A program made the translations under genes and the position numbers. 16,110 nucleotides of DNA from Campylobacter concisus. GTDB taxonomy: Bacteria; Campylobacterota; Campylobacteria; Campylobacterales; Campylobacteraceae. Below the pieces are notes generated by a model. It searched no databases, was not told where the DNA came from, and was given only the letters and a program-made list of their open reading frames with translations. Below are positions 1-7,900 of the stretch, in pieces. The DNA lies in the NCBI GenBank assembly GCA_018375265.1, contig JAHADO010000007.1, positions 1 to 16,110 of the forward strand. Direction: 5' to 3'. How positions within the stretch are numbered: position 1 is the stretch's first letter; each line of letters starts with the position of its first letter.

Positions 1-2
1 AG

Positions 3-71
3 ACTGAGACCGCTGTGGCTGCTGCTCCAGCAGAGGCCGCAGTTGTGGCTGACGTTCCTTTCGGAATGTAA
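3..71 (+). CDS. C-terminal end of an unidentified protein (5' truncated)
   Basis: An open frame enters from the left edge and stops at TAA 69-71. The visible 22 residues are rich in Ala, Pro, Glu and Val and end in VADVPFGM. A strong intrinsic terminator begins 33 bases after the stop, which supports this being the end of a real gene. The acidic-hydrophobic ADVPF tail faintly recalls the C-terminal tip of single-stranded DNA-binding proteins (DDDIPF type), but two extra residues follow it, so this is only a suggestion. Nothing of the catalytic or folded part is visible. Confidence 0.5.
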   Translation, partial: TETAVAAAPAEAAVVADVPFGM

Positions 72-104
72 GCTTTAACTAAAGTTACAATTACATAGAA
101 AAAC

Positions 105-140
105 ATCCCCGTTCCTAATGGAGCGGGGATTATATTTTAG
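105..140. terminator. Bidirectional intrinsic terminator
   Basis: An 11-bp stem (105-115 with 120-130, including one G-U pair) closes a TAAT loop. On the + strand it is followed by TATATTTT. On the - strand the stem is followed by GTTTTTCT. It sits between the + strand gene ending at 71 and the - strand genes ending at 166 or 283, so it can stop convergent transcription from both sides. Confidence 0.85.
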
Positions 141-165
141 TTAACTTTTATTGCCACGTGCCTTT

Positions 166-267
166 TTACGAGTTTGGGAATGAGAGTGTGAGGTGGGTAC
201 GGTAATCTGGAACGTAATAATCCAATGCAAAATTAGCATCTGGGACCGATAACTCCTGAAATTTCAC
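166..267 (-). CDS. Possible 33-aa ORF, weakly supported
   Basis: A GTG-initiated frame of 33 codons ends at TAA 166-168, just ahead of the bidirectional terminator. The peptide (ending in HLTLSFPNS) has ordinary codon choice and composition. It lies in the same reading frame as the upstream 235-aa gene, separated from it by adjacent TAA and TGA stops. No convincing Shine-Dalgarno sequence precedes the GTG. It could be a small gene, a lost C-terminal extension of the upstream gene, or chance. Confidence 0.25.
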   Translation of the reverse strand: MKFQELSVPDANFALDYYVPDYRTHLTLSFPNS

Positions 268-282
268 CTTGAGCTTAGCTCA

Positions 283-990
283 TTAGACTCGCTTCTTAGC
301 TCCGTATTTTGTAACAGGCAAAGTCTCGGGCTTATCGTATTTACTACTATATGCCTTCCAGGTAACCTCACGCTTTAGACCGCGAGCCTCACAAAGTACG
401 AGCAACCTCTGAGGCTGAATATTTACTGTCTCTGTAGCACAAACTAGAGGGTCAACGCCTTCCATAAGTAACCGATGAAGTGCATATAATTTCATCAACT
501 TTCCTACTTTAGTTCTCTTAATGCTACCATCAGCGTACACTCTTTGATAATGCTCCTCAGCAATAGCACCAAAATAAATATGCAGCAATAACTGATACAT
601 CTCGTTCTCGTATCTACCGTAACGCTTACTGATGTCATCAATCTCAACTAAATTCTCGCGTGTAATCTCATCAGTCCAATGGGTGAACATTGACTGAATA
701 TCTTGCCAAACCACATCGACACCAAAACATAAAGCCAATGAAGCCAATCTTGCAAAATACCACTCATCGTGAGCATAAGAAATCTCTTTTCTCTTTCCAA
801 CGCTGCGCACCATAGGTACAAGCCAATGGTCAAACTTTCCGCAAGAAAAACAAATATACGCTCCATTACCCGTGTATTTTGTCGGTTTAAGATAGACTCT
901 ATCTCTCTCCATTGAAAGATAGCCGCCAAAAGTCTTAAATGGCAAATCTGTTTCACGGACAGCTTTATATATCACATTCTCATCTAACAT
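283..990 (-). CDS. Conserved-looking protein of unknown function (235 aa)
   Basis: I do not recognise a characterised family. The ATG at 990 is preferred over a GTG 45 bases upstream because TTGAGGT lies 5-6 bases before it, while the GTG has no ribosome binding site. The protein is soluble, with no signal peptide or membrane segment. It has an N-terminal part with an aromatic/Gly stretch (PTKYTGNGAY) followed by CFSC, an internal helical region rich in Tyr, His and Glu, and a basic C-terminus ending KYGAKKRV. One CxxC alone does not make a zinc finger. It begins 63 bases after the parM stop on the same strand, so it probably shares the parRM transcript and may be an accessory to segregation or copy control. 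That role is inferred from position only. Confidence 0.75.
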   Translation of the reverse strand: MLDENVIYKAVRETDLPFKTFGGYLSMERDRVYLKPTKYTGNGAYICFSCGKFDHWLVPMVRSVGKRKEISYAHDEWYFARLASLALCFGVDVVWQDIQSMFTHWTDEITRENLVEIDDISKRYGRYENEMYQLLLHIYFGAIAEEHYQRVYADGSIKRTKVGKLMKLYALHRLLMEGVDPLVCATETVNIQPQRLLVLCEARGLKREVTWKAYSSKYDKPETLPVTKYGAKKRV

Positions 991-1053
991 ATGTACCTCA
1001 AGATAAAAGTAGTACGCCTGCAAACAAATTATCACAAGCGTACTAACTAAATC

Positions 1054-2274
1054 CTAAAAATTAACAGCCTGCGCACCAAGTTTGGCAACCTCGAAAAGAC
1101 CAGTACGGTTCAAATTGCGAGAATATTGTGCATCAAGATAAATAACAGGAACACAATTTCCATCATCGAGCGTTACCGCAGAAATCACCATAGGGTACAA
1201 AATATCCTTGACTGCTCCTGCACCGCCACCATAAATATAGACGACATCAGTACGCATACCAACTTTTCGCCAAACATTCGTGAACTCTTTGAGAACATCA
1301 CGAGCGAAAATCTTGACCTGCTCATCAATATAGTGAAACACCTTAGCTTGAACTGCTGCCTGCGCTGGCATAACATCCTGTTTTAGCATAAAATCAGCCA
1401 AGTCTTTGCGTGACTCAAAAGAGGTTGTACTATTGCGAAGCTGCGTTACAACTGAGGTAAGCACTGTGCCATAACCTTTGTTAATACTACGTGACGCTTC
1501 AACGGACACAACACCATCAGCAAACACAGGAATATTAGTCGTACCCTCGCCAACGTCAATACCGATAGTGTTCTGAGCAGCAGCTAGAATCTCTCCAGTA
1601 TAAGCTGCATCAATGTGCGCACCCTGCTCACGAGCAGCATCGAGCGCAAGCTGCAAGAAATCTGCACCAAGATTAGCAATGGCGTACTGCGCAGCAGCAC
1701 CCTCTGCTAATACCTCAACGTCTGCAATAGAAATCTTAACAGTAATATCTCGCTCAAAATTATGAACAATAACACTATGGTCAACACTCATCAATGTGTT
1801 GCGATAGGAGTCCTTCCAATCCATAAAGTCCTCGATAGGAAGTGCAAGACCGCATACCGCAGAAACATTTAGCTCAGACTTTGGGAGTTCCTTGTTCTTA
1901 TTCCAATATGCACGAAGTGCAGCAGAAGCAAGAGAACCAAGCACGAGCATAGTAGAGAGTGCATCTTGGCACTTAGGCTCATGGTTAGAAATATCAAACT
2001 CACGAAGCGACTCACCGCTACGAATTGCACGAGTGCCGAAGAACACACGACCTGCATCCATAGGCTTCAACGCACGAGTGGTAATCGTTGCATCAAGCTG
2101 GTTCATCATATCGCCAAGATACTCATCACTTGCACTCTTAGGAATATCAGAACCAACAGTATATGACACAACTGATGGGGCATCCATAATGAATGTCGTA
2201 CCATCTGCATCTACTTTAGCCTTGACGTAACCATTACCAATATCAAGACCCGCAATAATCTTCATATCTTTCAT
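1054..2274 (-). CDS. parM: ParM-like actin-fold ATPase for plasmid segregation (406 aa)
   Basis: This is an actin/Hsp70-fold ATPase of the ParM/StbA type, which polymerises to push replicon copies apart. Nucleotide-binding motifs are all visible: phosphate 1 at residues 8-20 (GLDIGNGYVKAK, catalytic-type Asp11), phosphate 2 at about 238-249 (IGIDVGEGTTN, Asp240) and the adenosine motif at 346-354 (YIYGGGAGA). Length is typical of plasmid and phage actin homologues (about 320-420 aa), at the longer end. The ATG at 2274 is preceded by TAGGAG with 9-base spacing. The gene starts 20 bases after parR, its expected adaptor, and is co-transcribed with it. ParM proper versus another Alp branch (AlfA, Alp7) cannot be decided without a tree. 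Confidence 0.9.
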   Translation of the reverse strand: MKDMKIIAGLDIGNGYVKAKVDADGTTFIMDAPSVVSYTVGSDIPKSASDEYLGDMMNQLDATITTRALKPMDAGRVFFGTRAIRSGESLREFDISNHEPKCQDALSTMLVLGSLASAALRAYWNKNKELPKSELNVSAVCGLALPIEDFMDWKDSYRNTLMSVDHSVIVHNFERDITVKISIADVEVLAEGAAAQYAIANLGADFLQLALDAAREQGAHIDAAYTGEILAAAQNTIGIDVGEGTTNIPVFADGVVSVEASRSINKGYGTVLTSVVTQLRNSTTSFESRKDLADFMLKQDVMPAQAAVQAKVFHYIDEQVKIFARDVLKEFTNVWRKVGMRTDVVYIYGGGAGAVKDILYPMVISAVTLDDGNCVPVIYLDAQYSRNLNRTGLFEVAKLGAQAVNF

Positions 2275-2294
2275 ATAACATATCTCCTAAAAAC

Positions 2295-2579
2295 TTAATT
2301 ATCCAGTAAACCCTGCATACGAGAAATAGCATCTGTTGCAGAATTCTGCTGTGACTTAGTCACAACTTTCTTCTCAACGCTCTCACGCTTTGGCGTTTTT
2401 ACCTTATTATCGCGCTTAACACTCTTCGTCACATAGTCACCCTCGCCATGCTCACGAATTGCATCGTGGACAAGCATGCGCAATGACACAGAGACAGATG
2501 ACTGCTGCGAGAGCCATGCCAGCACCTCATCGTCCTCAATCGGAACATTAAAGCGTAACCGTTTCATAGAACAAGCCAT
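2295..2579 (-). CDS. parR: ParR-like ribbon-helix-helix partition adaptor (94 aa)
   Basis: The N-terminal half has the ribbon-helix-helix layout of ParR/StbB proteins: a beta strand at 6-13 (KRLRFNVP), helix 1 at about 16-26 (DDEVLAWLSQQ), a Ser-rich turn, and helix 2 at 31-45 (VSLRMLVHDAIREHG). A Lys-rich linker leads to a short C-terminal helix (ISRMQGLLDN), the region that in known ParR proteins contacts ParM. The ATG at 2579 is preceded by AAAGGAG with 7-base spacing. ParR binds centromere repeats (parC) and often represses its own promoter. Candidate sites are the iterons at 2811-2880 and the inverted repeats near the promoter at 2623-2651. Assignment rests on fold pattern plus position directly upstream of parM. 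Confidence 0.85.
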   Translation of the reverse strand: MACSMKRLRFNVPIEDDEVLAWLSQQSSVSVSLRMLVHDAIREHGEGDYVTKSVKRDNKVKTPKRESVEKKVVTKSQQNSATDAISRMQGLLDN

Positions 2580-2622
2580 AAAATATCTCCTTTAACTCTA
2601 TAGCTTTGCTATCGTTACCTAT

Positions 2623-2651
2623 AGTATAGACCATTTTTGGTACAAAGTCAA
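2623..2651 (-). promoter_or_regulatory. parRM proximal promoter
   Basis: On the - strand, TTGACT (2646-2651) and TATACT (2623-2628) are separated by exactly 17 bases, a good sigma-A pair. Transcription would begin near 2616, about 37 bases before the parR ATG. The start region contains a small inverted repeat, ATAGC-TTT-GCTAT, a possible autoregulatory site. Confidence 0.75.
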
Positions 2652-2694
2652 GCAGAAAAATAAAATTATTTTTGAATTATTTTGTTACTATTTT

Positions 2695-2723
2695 TTGACA
2701 GAATCCCACTGTTACTATATATT
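2695..2723 (+). promoter_or_regulatory. + strand promoter facing the iterons
   Basis: TTGACA (2695-2700) and TATATT (2718-2723) are 17 bases apart on the + strand. A transcript would start near 2730 and run through the iterons toward the 58-aa gene. No good start codon lies within the next 300 bases, so it would be a long leader or a non-coding transcript. Its -10 overlaps the -10 of an opposing - strand promoter. Confidence 0.6.
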
Positions 2724-2749
2724 ATAACATAAGTCAATACGTTTGTCAA
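2721..2749 (-). promoter_or_regulatory. parRM distal promoter, perfect consensus
   Basis: On the - strand the sequence has an exact TTGACA (2744-2749), a 17-base spacer and an exact TATAAT (2721-2726). It would drive parRM with a roughly 135-base leader, in tandem with the proximal promoter. A fully consensus promoter implies strong transcription that is probably held down by a repressor. Confidence 0.8.
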
Positions 2750-2810
2750 GACTTTTTTCAAAATATTTTTATTTTTTTTGTTAAGACATGGAACTCAGCG
2801 AGAACAGAGT

Positions 2811-2880
2811 GCCAACTACCGTGGTAAAATCTTGCCAACTTCCTTGGTCAAAACACGCCAACTGCCGTGGTGGCAAAATC
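2811..2880 (+). repeat. Three 23-bp tandem iterons (candidate parC or origin)
   Basis: Three direct repeats begin at 2811, 2834 and 2857, an exact 23-base period. They share the core GCCAACTnCCkTGGT, followed by A-rich sequence. They lie upstream of parR and outside its promoters. Type II partition centromeres are arrays of short direct repeats beside parMR, so parC is the leading reading. Iterons for a replication initiator are the alternative, but no initiator gene is visible in this window. The repeats are too short and too few for a CRISPR array. Confidence 0.75.
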
Positions 2881-2991
2881 GCTAAAAATACACAGCGTTT
2901 TACCTGCACAAATACCACCAGAAGCTCTGAGAGCCGTTTTAAGACCCTATTTTAATTCTTTTGACATATGAGTCATAGTTTTGATGAAAAA

Positions 2992-3037
2992 AAGTGAGTA
3001 GTTTTCACTTCTCACGATTGTTATTATGTGTTATACT
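2992..3037 (+). promoter_or_regulatory. Promoter of the 58-aa gene with overlapping inverted repeats
   Basis: TGTTATACT (3029-3037) is an extended -10 element. TTCTCA at 3009-3014 is a fair -35 with 17-base spacing. Inverted repeats overlap the -35 region: AAGTGA (2992-2997) with TCACTT (3005-3010), and GTGAG (2994-2998) with CTCAC (3011-3015). This layout suggests a repressor operator. Transcription would start near 3044. Confidence 0.55.
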
Positions 3038-3073
3038 ATCATAGAACAATAATGTGAAAAAGAAGGAGTAACT

Positions 3074-3250
3074 ATGTCTAAAAAGAAAAACACAATGAGT
3101 GTGTATCACCTCTCTGCAACAGAGAACACACTACGACAAATGCCAAAGTTTAACCCCTACCAAATAGGTCACGGTATTCACGGCGACACTAAGTACAATC
3201 GCAGAAAAGAAAAAGAAAAGTTACGAAAACTTCTCTCAGAGAATCTGTAA
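3074..3250 (+). CDS. Small basic protein of unknown function (58 aa)
   Basis: The frame ATG 3074 to TAA 3248-3250 is preceded by AGAAGGAGTAACT, an excellent ribosome binding site at ideal spacing. It lies between a recognisable promoter and a bidirectional terminator (3306-3330). The protein is strongly basic: it begins MSKKKNT, has a His/Gly/Tyr-rich middle (YQIGHGIHGDTKY) and ends in a charged helix (RRKEKEKLRKLLSEN). No known family is recognised. The basic helix could bind nucleic acid. Its place between the iterons and the Sec operon might suggest a copy-control or regulatory role, but that is a guess. Confidence 0.7.
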   Translation: MSKKKNTMSVYHLSATENTLRQMPKFNPYQIGHGIHGDTKYNRRKEKEKLRKLLSENL

Positions 3251-3300
3251 CGCTACGCAAGCTCCGCGGTTAGTCCATGTCGCTACGCTCCATGTCCAAA
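3251..3300 (-). repeat. Dispersed intergenic hairpin repeat, copy R1 (degenerate)
   Basis: The segment directly after the stop of the 58-aa gene contains CGCGGTTAGTCC, shared exactly with copy R5 at 14308-14319, and ends in GTCCAAACA like R5. The inner stem seen in other copies is reduced here to a duplicated CATG flanking the loop. By the orientation used for R2 and R3 it lies on the - strand, like R4 and R5. Confidence 0.6.
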
Positions 3301-3305
3301 CAAAT

Positions 3306-3340
3306 ATCCCCGCTAATAAATAGCGGGGATTCTCTTTTTA
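3306..3340. terminator. Bidirectional terminator between converging genes
   Basis: A perfect 10-bp stem (3306-3315 with 3321-3330) has an ATAAA loop. On the + strand it is followed by TCTCTTTTTA and ends the 58-aa gene. On the - strand it is followed by ATATTTGTTT and lies 18 bases past the stop of the HTH gene that ends the Sec operon. Its stem resembles the terminator at 105-130 (both have an ATCCCCG arm). Confidence 0.85.
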
Positions 3341-3347
3341 ACCATTT

Positions 3348-3518
3348 TTATTTTTTGCTTCCTCGAAGCACTCTATAGACTGTCTGCTTGCTTAAACCCA
3401 TTGACTCAGCAATGTCTGCAACAGACACTCCAACTAAATAACCATTACGTATTTCTAGCTTCATTTGCTCGGTGAGTTTAATACGCTTATCATCAAGCTT
3501 AATCTCTTTCTTCCCCAT
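3348..3518 (-). CDS. Small helix-turn-helix DNA-binding protein (56 aa)
   Basis: The ATG at 3518 is chosen because GAGGG lies 6 bases before it; an upstream in-frame ATG has no such site. Residues 33-52 (VADIAESMGLSKQTVYRVL) form a classic helix-turn-helix like that at the C-terminus of resolvases and invertases. The N-terminal 25 residues are basic and charged (MGKKEIKLDDKRIKL). No catalytic domain is present, so it is not a recombinase. It follows secE by 14 bases as the last gene of the Sec operon and may regulate that operon, for example at the palindrome 8583-8602. That target is inferred only. Confidence 0.75.
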   Translation of the reverse strand: MGKKEIKLDDKRIKLTEQMKLEIRNGYLVGVSVADIAESMGLSKQTVYRVLRGSKK

Positions 3519-3532
3519 ATAAAACCCTCGCC

Positions 3533-3748
3533 TTACACAAAAAGCCCGACAACGTTGGTGACTGCCCAACTAAATCCCCACACAGCGAACCCGAACACAA
3601 CGCTTGTGACCACGAACTCAGCACCATTGCGCAGCACCTCAACCACCGAGGGCCACACAATCTTATCATCGTCCGCAATCACACTCACCGTAGCAATATC
3701 AGTCACAACACCAGCACGTCTTGTCTCATCAACATTACGAATAGCCAT
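3533..3748 (-). CDS. secE: SecE-like translocon subunit (71 aa)
   Basis: SecE is the single-span protein that clamps the two halves of SecY. The hallmark KVxWP motif of the amphipathic helix appears as KIVWPS (29-34), followed by VVEVLRNG and one hydrophobic span at about 43-70 (starting AEFVVTSVVFGF). This is the exact order of bacterial SecE, and 71 residues is close to the usual 60-75 of single-span forms. The ATG at 3748 has GGAG about 8 bases upstream and lies 5 bases after the secY stop, so the two are translationally linked. The sequence is divergent and would be easily annotated as hypothetical. The WP motif plus its place after secY make the call solid, though no structure-based check was possible. 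Confidence 0.82.
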   Translation of the reverse strand: MAIRNVDETRRAGVVTDIATVSVIADDDKIVWPSVVEVLRNGAEFVVTSVVFGFAVWGFSWAVTNVVGLFV

Positions 3749-3753
3749 ATATT

Positions 3754-4998
3754 TTACTCTCCATCCTTGAACAGTTCATACTTCTTATTATAACTCTGCA
3801 TCATTCCTGTAAGTCGAATCTTAACATCCATGAAAGCAGCCATGAGAATGATGAGCGATGTGCCCATAAATGAGAATGTTGTCACACCACATTTCAAAGC
3901 AACCATATCAGGAACAACAGCAATGATAACCATAAAAATACTACTAATCCATGCGAGTTTCTTGCGTCGCTTCTCAAGATATGGCGCCATTTCGCTTACA
4001 GGAACACCCTTGATAACGTCTCCACGAATCATCATGCGGTTGACAACCTCGCCAGATGAGAAACTCATACGTGAAGCATAAAGCGAGAAAAATACTACCA
4101 AGAAAATAAAGAAACCAAGTCCAGCCCATTGCTCAGGTGTTACTGGATTGTACATGTTAGCACCCTGGAACGCGTTAATAATAACGCCAAGACGACCGCT
4201 TTCATCGTGTACAAACATACCAATCAGCGATGGAATTGCAATGAAACCTGAAGCATAAATCAACGGCAAAACTGAACTCATTGCCATGGGGATAGAGACT
4301 CTACCCTCAGCATTCATAACAGATACTGCCTTGCGTGTCTGCTGAACTTCAATATCAATACGAGCATACTGATAATAAACTGATACTAAGATAACACAAA
4401 GGAGCATTACGCACACAATCCATACGTTCTCTGAAGGCTGATAGGAACGTGCAATAATTTCAGCAGGAATACGCTGCGCAATATTTGCGGCTAGAATCAA
4501 TGTTGAACCATTGCCAATACCAAAATCATGGACCGACTGAGCAAGTTTAACAATGATGAACGAGCCAATCAGCCACTCAATCATAGGTACTGCAATATAA
4601 ATACCAAAACCATATGCAGCCACTGAAGACCAAACCGTAGCGATTGAAAAACCAAGCGTGAACAACATGGCCAATATAAGAGTTAATCTGTCAAAGAAAC
4701 GTCTACCCATCTCGCCTTGACCATGCAGTTTCTCAATCTTTGGAGCAATCAAAGCAAGCAGCTGTATTACAATACCCGCCATAATTAAAGACGTTACGCC
4801 GAAACCACCAATAGCCAGTTTAGATAATGCCCCACCAGCGAGTACATCGGTGAAACTCAAAATAGGAACCTTGAACAACTGACTTAACGTGTCACTTGAT
4901 AGACCCCACACAGGAATATGCGATAACGTTAAACACGCGAGGATAACAAAGATGGTATATCCCACCTTTTTAATATTAGTTTTATCTTGATAAGTCAT
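3754..4998 (-). CDS. secY: SecY-like protein channel (414 aa)
   Basis: This is a divergent SecY, the pore of the Sec translocon, with about ten predicted membrane spans. Recognisable family landmarks in order: first span 12-31; plug/second-span region 48-80, with GGALSKLAIGGFG and the IVIQLL segment; the short cytosolic stretch GQGEMGRRFFDRLT (93-106); DFGIGNGST (158-166), the strongly conserved SecY glycine motif; the loop and span IPMAMSSVLPLIYAS (236-250); the last spans with FMGTSLIILMAAFMDVKI (377-394) and a C-terminal KKYELF. It is shorter than housekeeping SecY (about 430-440 aa) and closer in length to accessory SecY2 proteins. Its ATG overlaps the secA stop as TAATG, so translation is coupled. 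Confidence 0.9.
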   Translation of the reverse strand: MTYQDKTNIKKVGYTIFVILACLTLSHIPVWGLSSDTLSQLFKVPILSFTDVLAGGALSKLAIGGFGVTSLIMAGIVIQLLALIAPKIEKLHGQGEMGRRFFDRLTLILAMLFTLGFSIATVWSSVAAYGFGIYIAVPMIEWLIGSFIIVKLAQSVHDFGIGNGSTLILAANIAQRIPAEIIARSYQPSENVWIVCVMLLCVILVSVYYQYARIDIEVQQTRKAVSVMNAEGRVSIPMAMSSVLPLIYASGFIAIPSLIGMFVHDESGRLGVIINAFQGANMYNPVTPEQWAGLGFFIFLVVFFSLYASRMSFSSGEVVNRMMIRGDVIKGVPVSEMAPYLEKRRKKLAWISSIFMVIIAVVPDMVALKCGVTTFSFMGTSLIILMAAFMDVKIRLTGMMQSYNKKYELFKDGE

Positions 4999-7900
4999 TA
5001 GACATTCATTCCCTTCTTAGCTTTAATGCTAATACCGTCAACATCAATTTTATCAGGTCTGTTATGGAAATACAAAAATAGAACTCCAGCATAAATAGAA
5101 TCCTGCATGCGACCGTACAGTCTCCATGCCTCATTAGCATAAGCTGCTTTAGGGTCAATCTGTGCAAAACCTGCATAGCCACTTGCATCACGAGCAAACT
5201 CCAACGCCTTGAGCTGCTCAGACCAACAACTATCAAGTGCCATTAGCAGAACTTTTCTGCAATAAGACTCGCGAGCATTGTCGTTCACGAACTCAACGTT
5301 AGAAATCTCACGCTCAACCCATGACCGATAAGAATACTCACTCTCACTCTTATTGGTAGCGCCAATATAAGACGGAATGATAACTCCCATCTGAGACTCG
5401 AGAGCTGCGACCCACTCATCTTGTGGGAGCTTATTCATAATATTTTGAACAGCCTTAATAATAGCTTCTTTAACATCACCAGAGCAAATATTCTTATTCA
5501 AAATCTTATCACGCTCAGCATAGACACGCTCACGCTGAATGTTATCAACGTCATCATACTCAAGCGTATCACGCCTCTGTGCAAAGTTATCTGCCTCGAC
5601 ACGCTTTTGACTTAACTCCAGAGCCTTATAGATACTTTTGTTAGTAATTGGCTCGCCAGTATCTAAAGCCGTATTCTCCAGCTTTTTCTTACACGCGTCA
5701 CCGCCATAAAGACGAATCACTCTATCATCACACGAACAATAGAACACAGAAACACCCGGGTCACCTTGACGACCAGAGCGACCACGAAGCTGATTATCAA
5801 TGCGACGACTCTCATGCTTTTCACAGCCAATAACGACAAGTCCACCTGCCTTGCGAGCTTTTTCATCCAGCTTAATGTCAGTACCACGACCAGCCATATT
5901 AGTTGCAATAGTAACCGTACCACTAATACCAGCCTGAGAAACTACTTCAGCCTCATGCTCATCTTGCTTTGCGTTCAAAAGTTGGTGCTCAATACCGGCA
6001 TCCTTAAAGTACTTACTTAAATCCTGTGATGCTTCAACCGTAGCAGTACCGCAAAGTACAGGACGGCCCTTAGCAATCTCTTCTTTAACACGCTGAACAA
6101 TAGCTTTATACTTATCACTCTCGTGAACAAAAAGAATGTCCTTCTCATCAACACGAATAACTGGCTCATGAGTTGGAATAACCTTAACGTTCAAGCCATA
6201 GGTGCTCTTAAACTCTCGCTTTTCTGTTGCGGCAGTACCCGTCATACCACTTAAAATCTTATATTTCCTAAAGAAGTTCTGATACGTGGTAGTACCAATA
6301 GTCTCATTACTTGTTGAGATTTGAACACCCTCTTTAGCCTCAATAGCTTGATGAAGACCGTCTGCATACTGACGACCTTCCATGGTACGACCAGTATTCT
6401 CATCAACAATAACAATCTTACCATCACGAACAATATAGTCTTTATCCCGCTTCATTAGTGCACGAGCACGAAGACACTGCTCGACAACATGCTGAATAGC
6501 ACGGTTCTCAGCATCGGCATAGTTTTTAAGACTCAAAAACTCCTCAAGATGCTTCACACCCTCATCGGTTAAGATAGTATTTTTCTCTTTTTCGTGAACA
6601 ATAAAGTCGCCTGTCACCTCTCGTTCAATACCAAGATAGTCATCACTCTTATTGAACTCACGAGACTCGGTGCCTTGCTCAAGCTTATTAACAGCACTCA
6701 TGCAGCGCATATATAAAAGCGATACATCTTTGCCTTGTCCTGAGATAATAAGAGGTGTCTTAGCCTCATCAATCAAAATTGAGTCAGCCTCATCAACAAT
6801 AGCAAAGTGGAATCCTCGCTGAACTTTATTGAAATTATCTACGACCAAATTGTCGCGAAGATAATCAAAGCCAAGCTCAGTGTTTGAAACATAGGTGATA
6901 TCTGCCTTATAAGCACGCTTACGGTCAACTGGCGAAGTATCAGGAAGCACACAACCAACCGTAAGTCCTAAATACTTCACAATCTGTGTACAATTATCAG
7001 CATCACGCTTTGCAAGATAAGGATTTACCGTAACAATATGAGAGCCTTTATACTCAAGCGAACGAAGCACAGCAGGTGCAATAGCCGTGACTGTATTGTG
7101 AGTTACTACATAATCACCAATCAAGAACAAATGTTCAGGATTATCAACAGTAAAACAAATCATATCTGTTTCTTTTTCCTGGCATACAATACTGTCAATA
7201 GCCACACGAGAATAATCCCTGCGCTTTGGTTTAGCTGCTGCCGCTGCTTTGGCTCGGTCAAGCTTGAATGGATAACGGAAAAACTTTTGCTTCACATCAT
7301 TTTCAACATTAATATTGATAGTATATTGGTCTGCCTTTGCTGTATGTACACCAGCTTTACGAGATAAACTCCATGAACAATTCAATCCTAATGACCGAAC
7401 AACTTCACAAATATCATCACGTAATTGTTCAGATGTAGTCGAATATCTAAGATGAAATCTATCGTTACGCGCAATGCACCCGTCTGTATCAAAAAGACCC
7501 TGAAGTAATGCCCAACGCTGCTCGATAGAACCAATACGATACATTTCGGGAATATACTTATTGCCACACCGCGTAGAACTCAAAAGGTCCTGCAACCACG
7601 GCAAATCGGTAATTTCGTATGAATGCAAAAGACTGCCATCATCACGGCGGAACAACCACGTATAATTATGACTATGTGGTTTAGACGCATTAACACCAAG
7701 AATATAAGCAACCTCATTAGGTACAAAATCATTACCACTAGATAATTGAAGGTCTCGATTAGTAGCTTTGCATCCATTTCCAAGAAACGCACCAAGAACG
7801 TATGGGTCAATTGGCAAGTTTTGAGCTTCATATTCTACCGCATCATTAACAGGAACACGGAAACGATATGCCTTACTGCCAGTCATACGCATACCATACT

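Noticed and set aside
2811..2880. CRISPR array
   Set aside because: Only three repeats, with a 23-base period that leaves no room for 30-base spacers, and no cas genes are present.
2961..2989. TTGACA at 2961-2966 as a + strand promoter
   Set aside because: At 17 bases the -10 would be ATGAAA, a poor match; the extended -10 at 3029-3037 is much better for the 58-aa gene.
3348..3518. Resolvase or invertase
   Set aside because: Only the helix-turn-helix part is present; no catalytic serine domain is found upstream in any frame.
3465..3770. 101-aa + strand ORF opposite secE and the HTH gene
   Set aside because: It is antisense to two well-supported genes, low in complexity (Thr/Ser-rich) and has no ribosome binding site.
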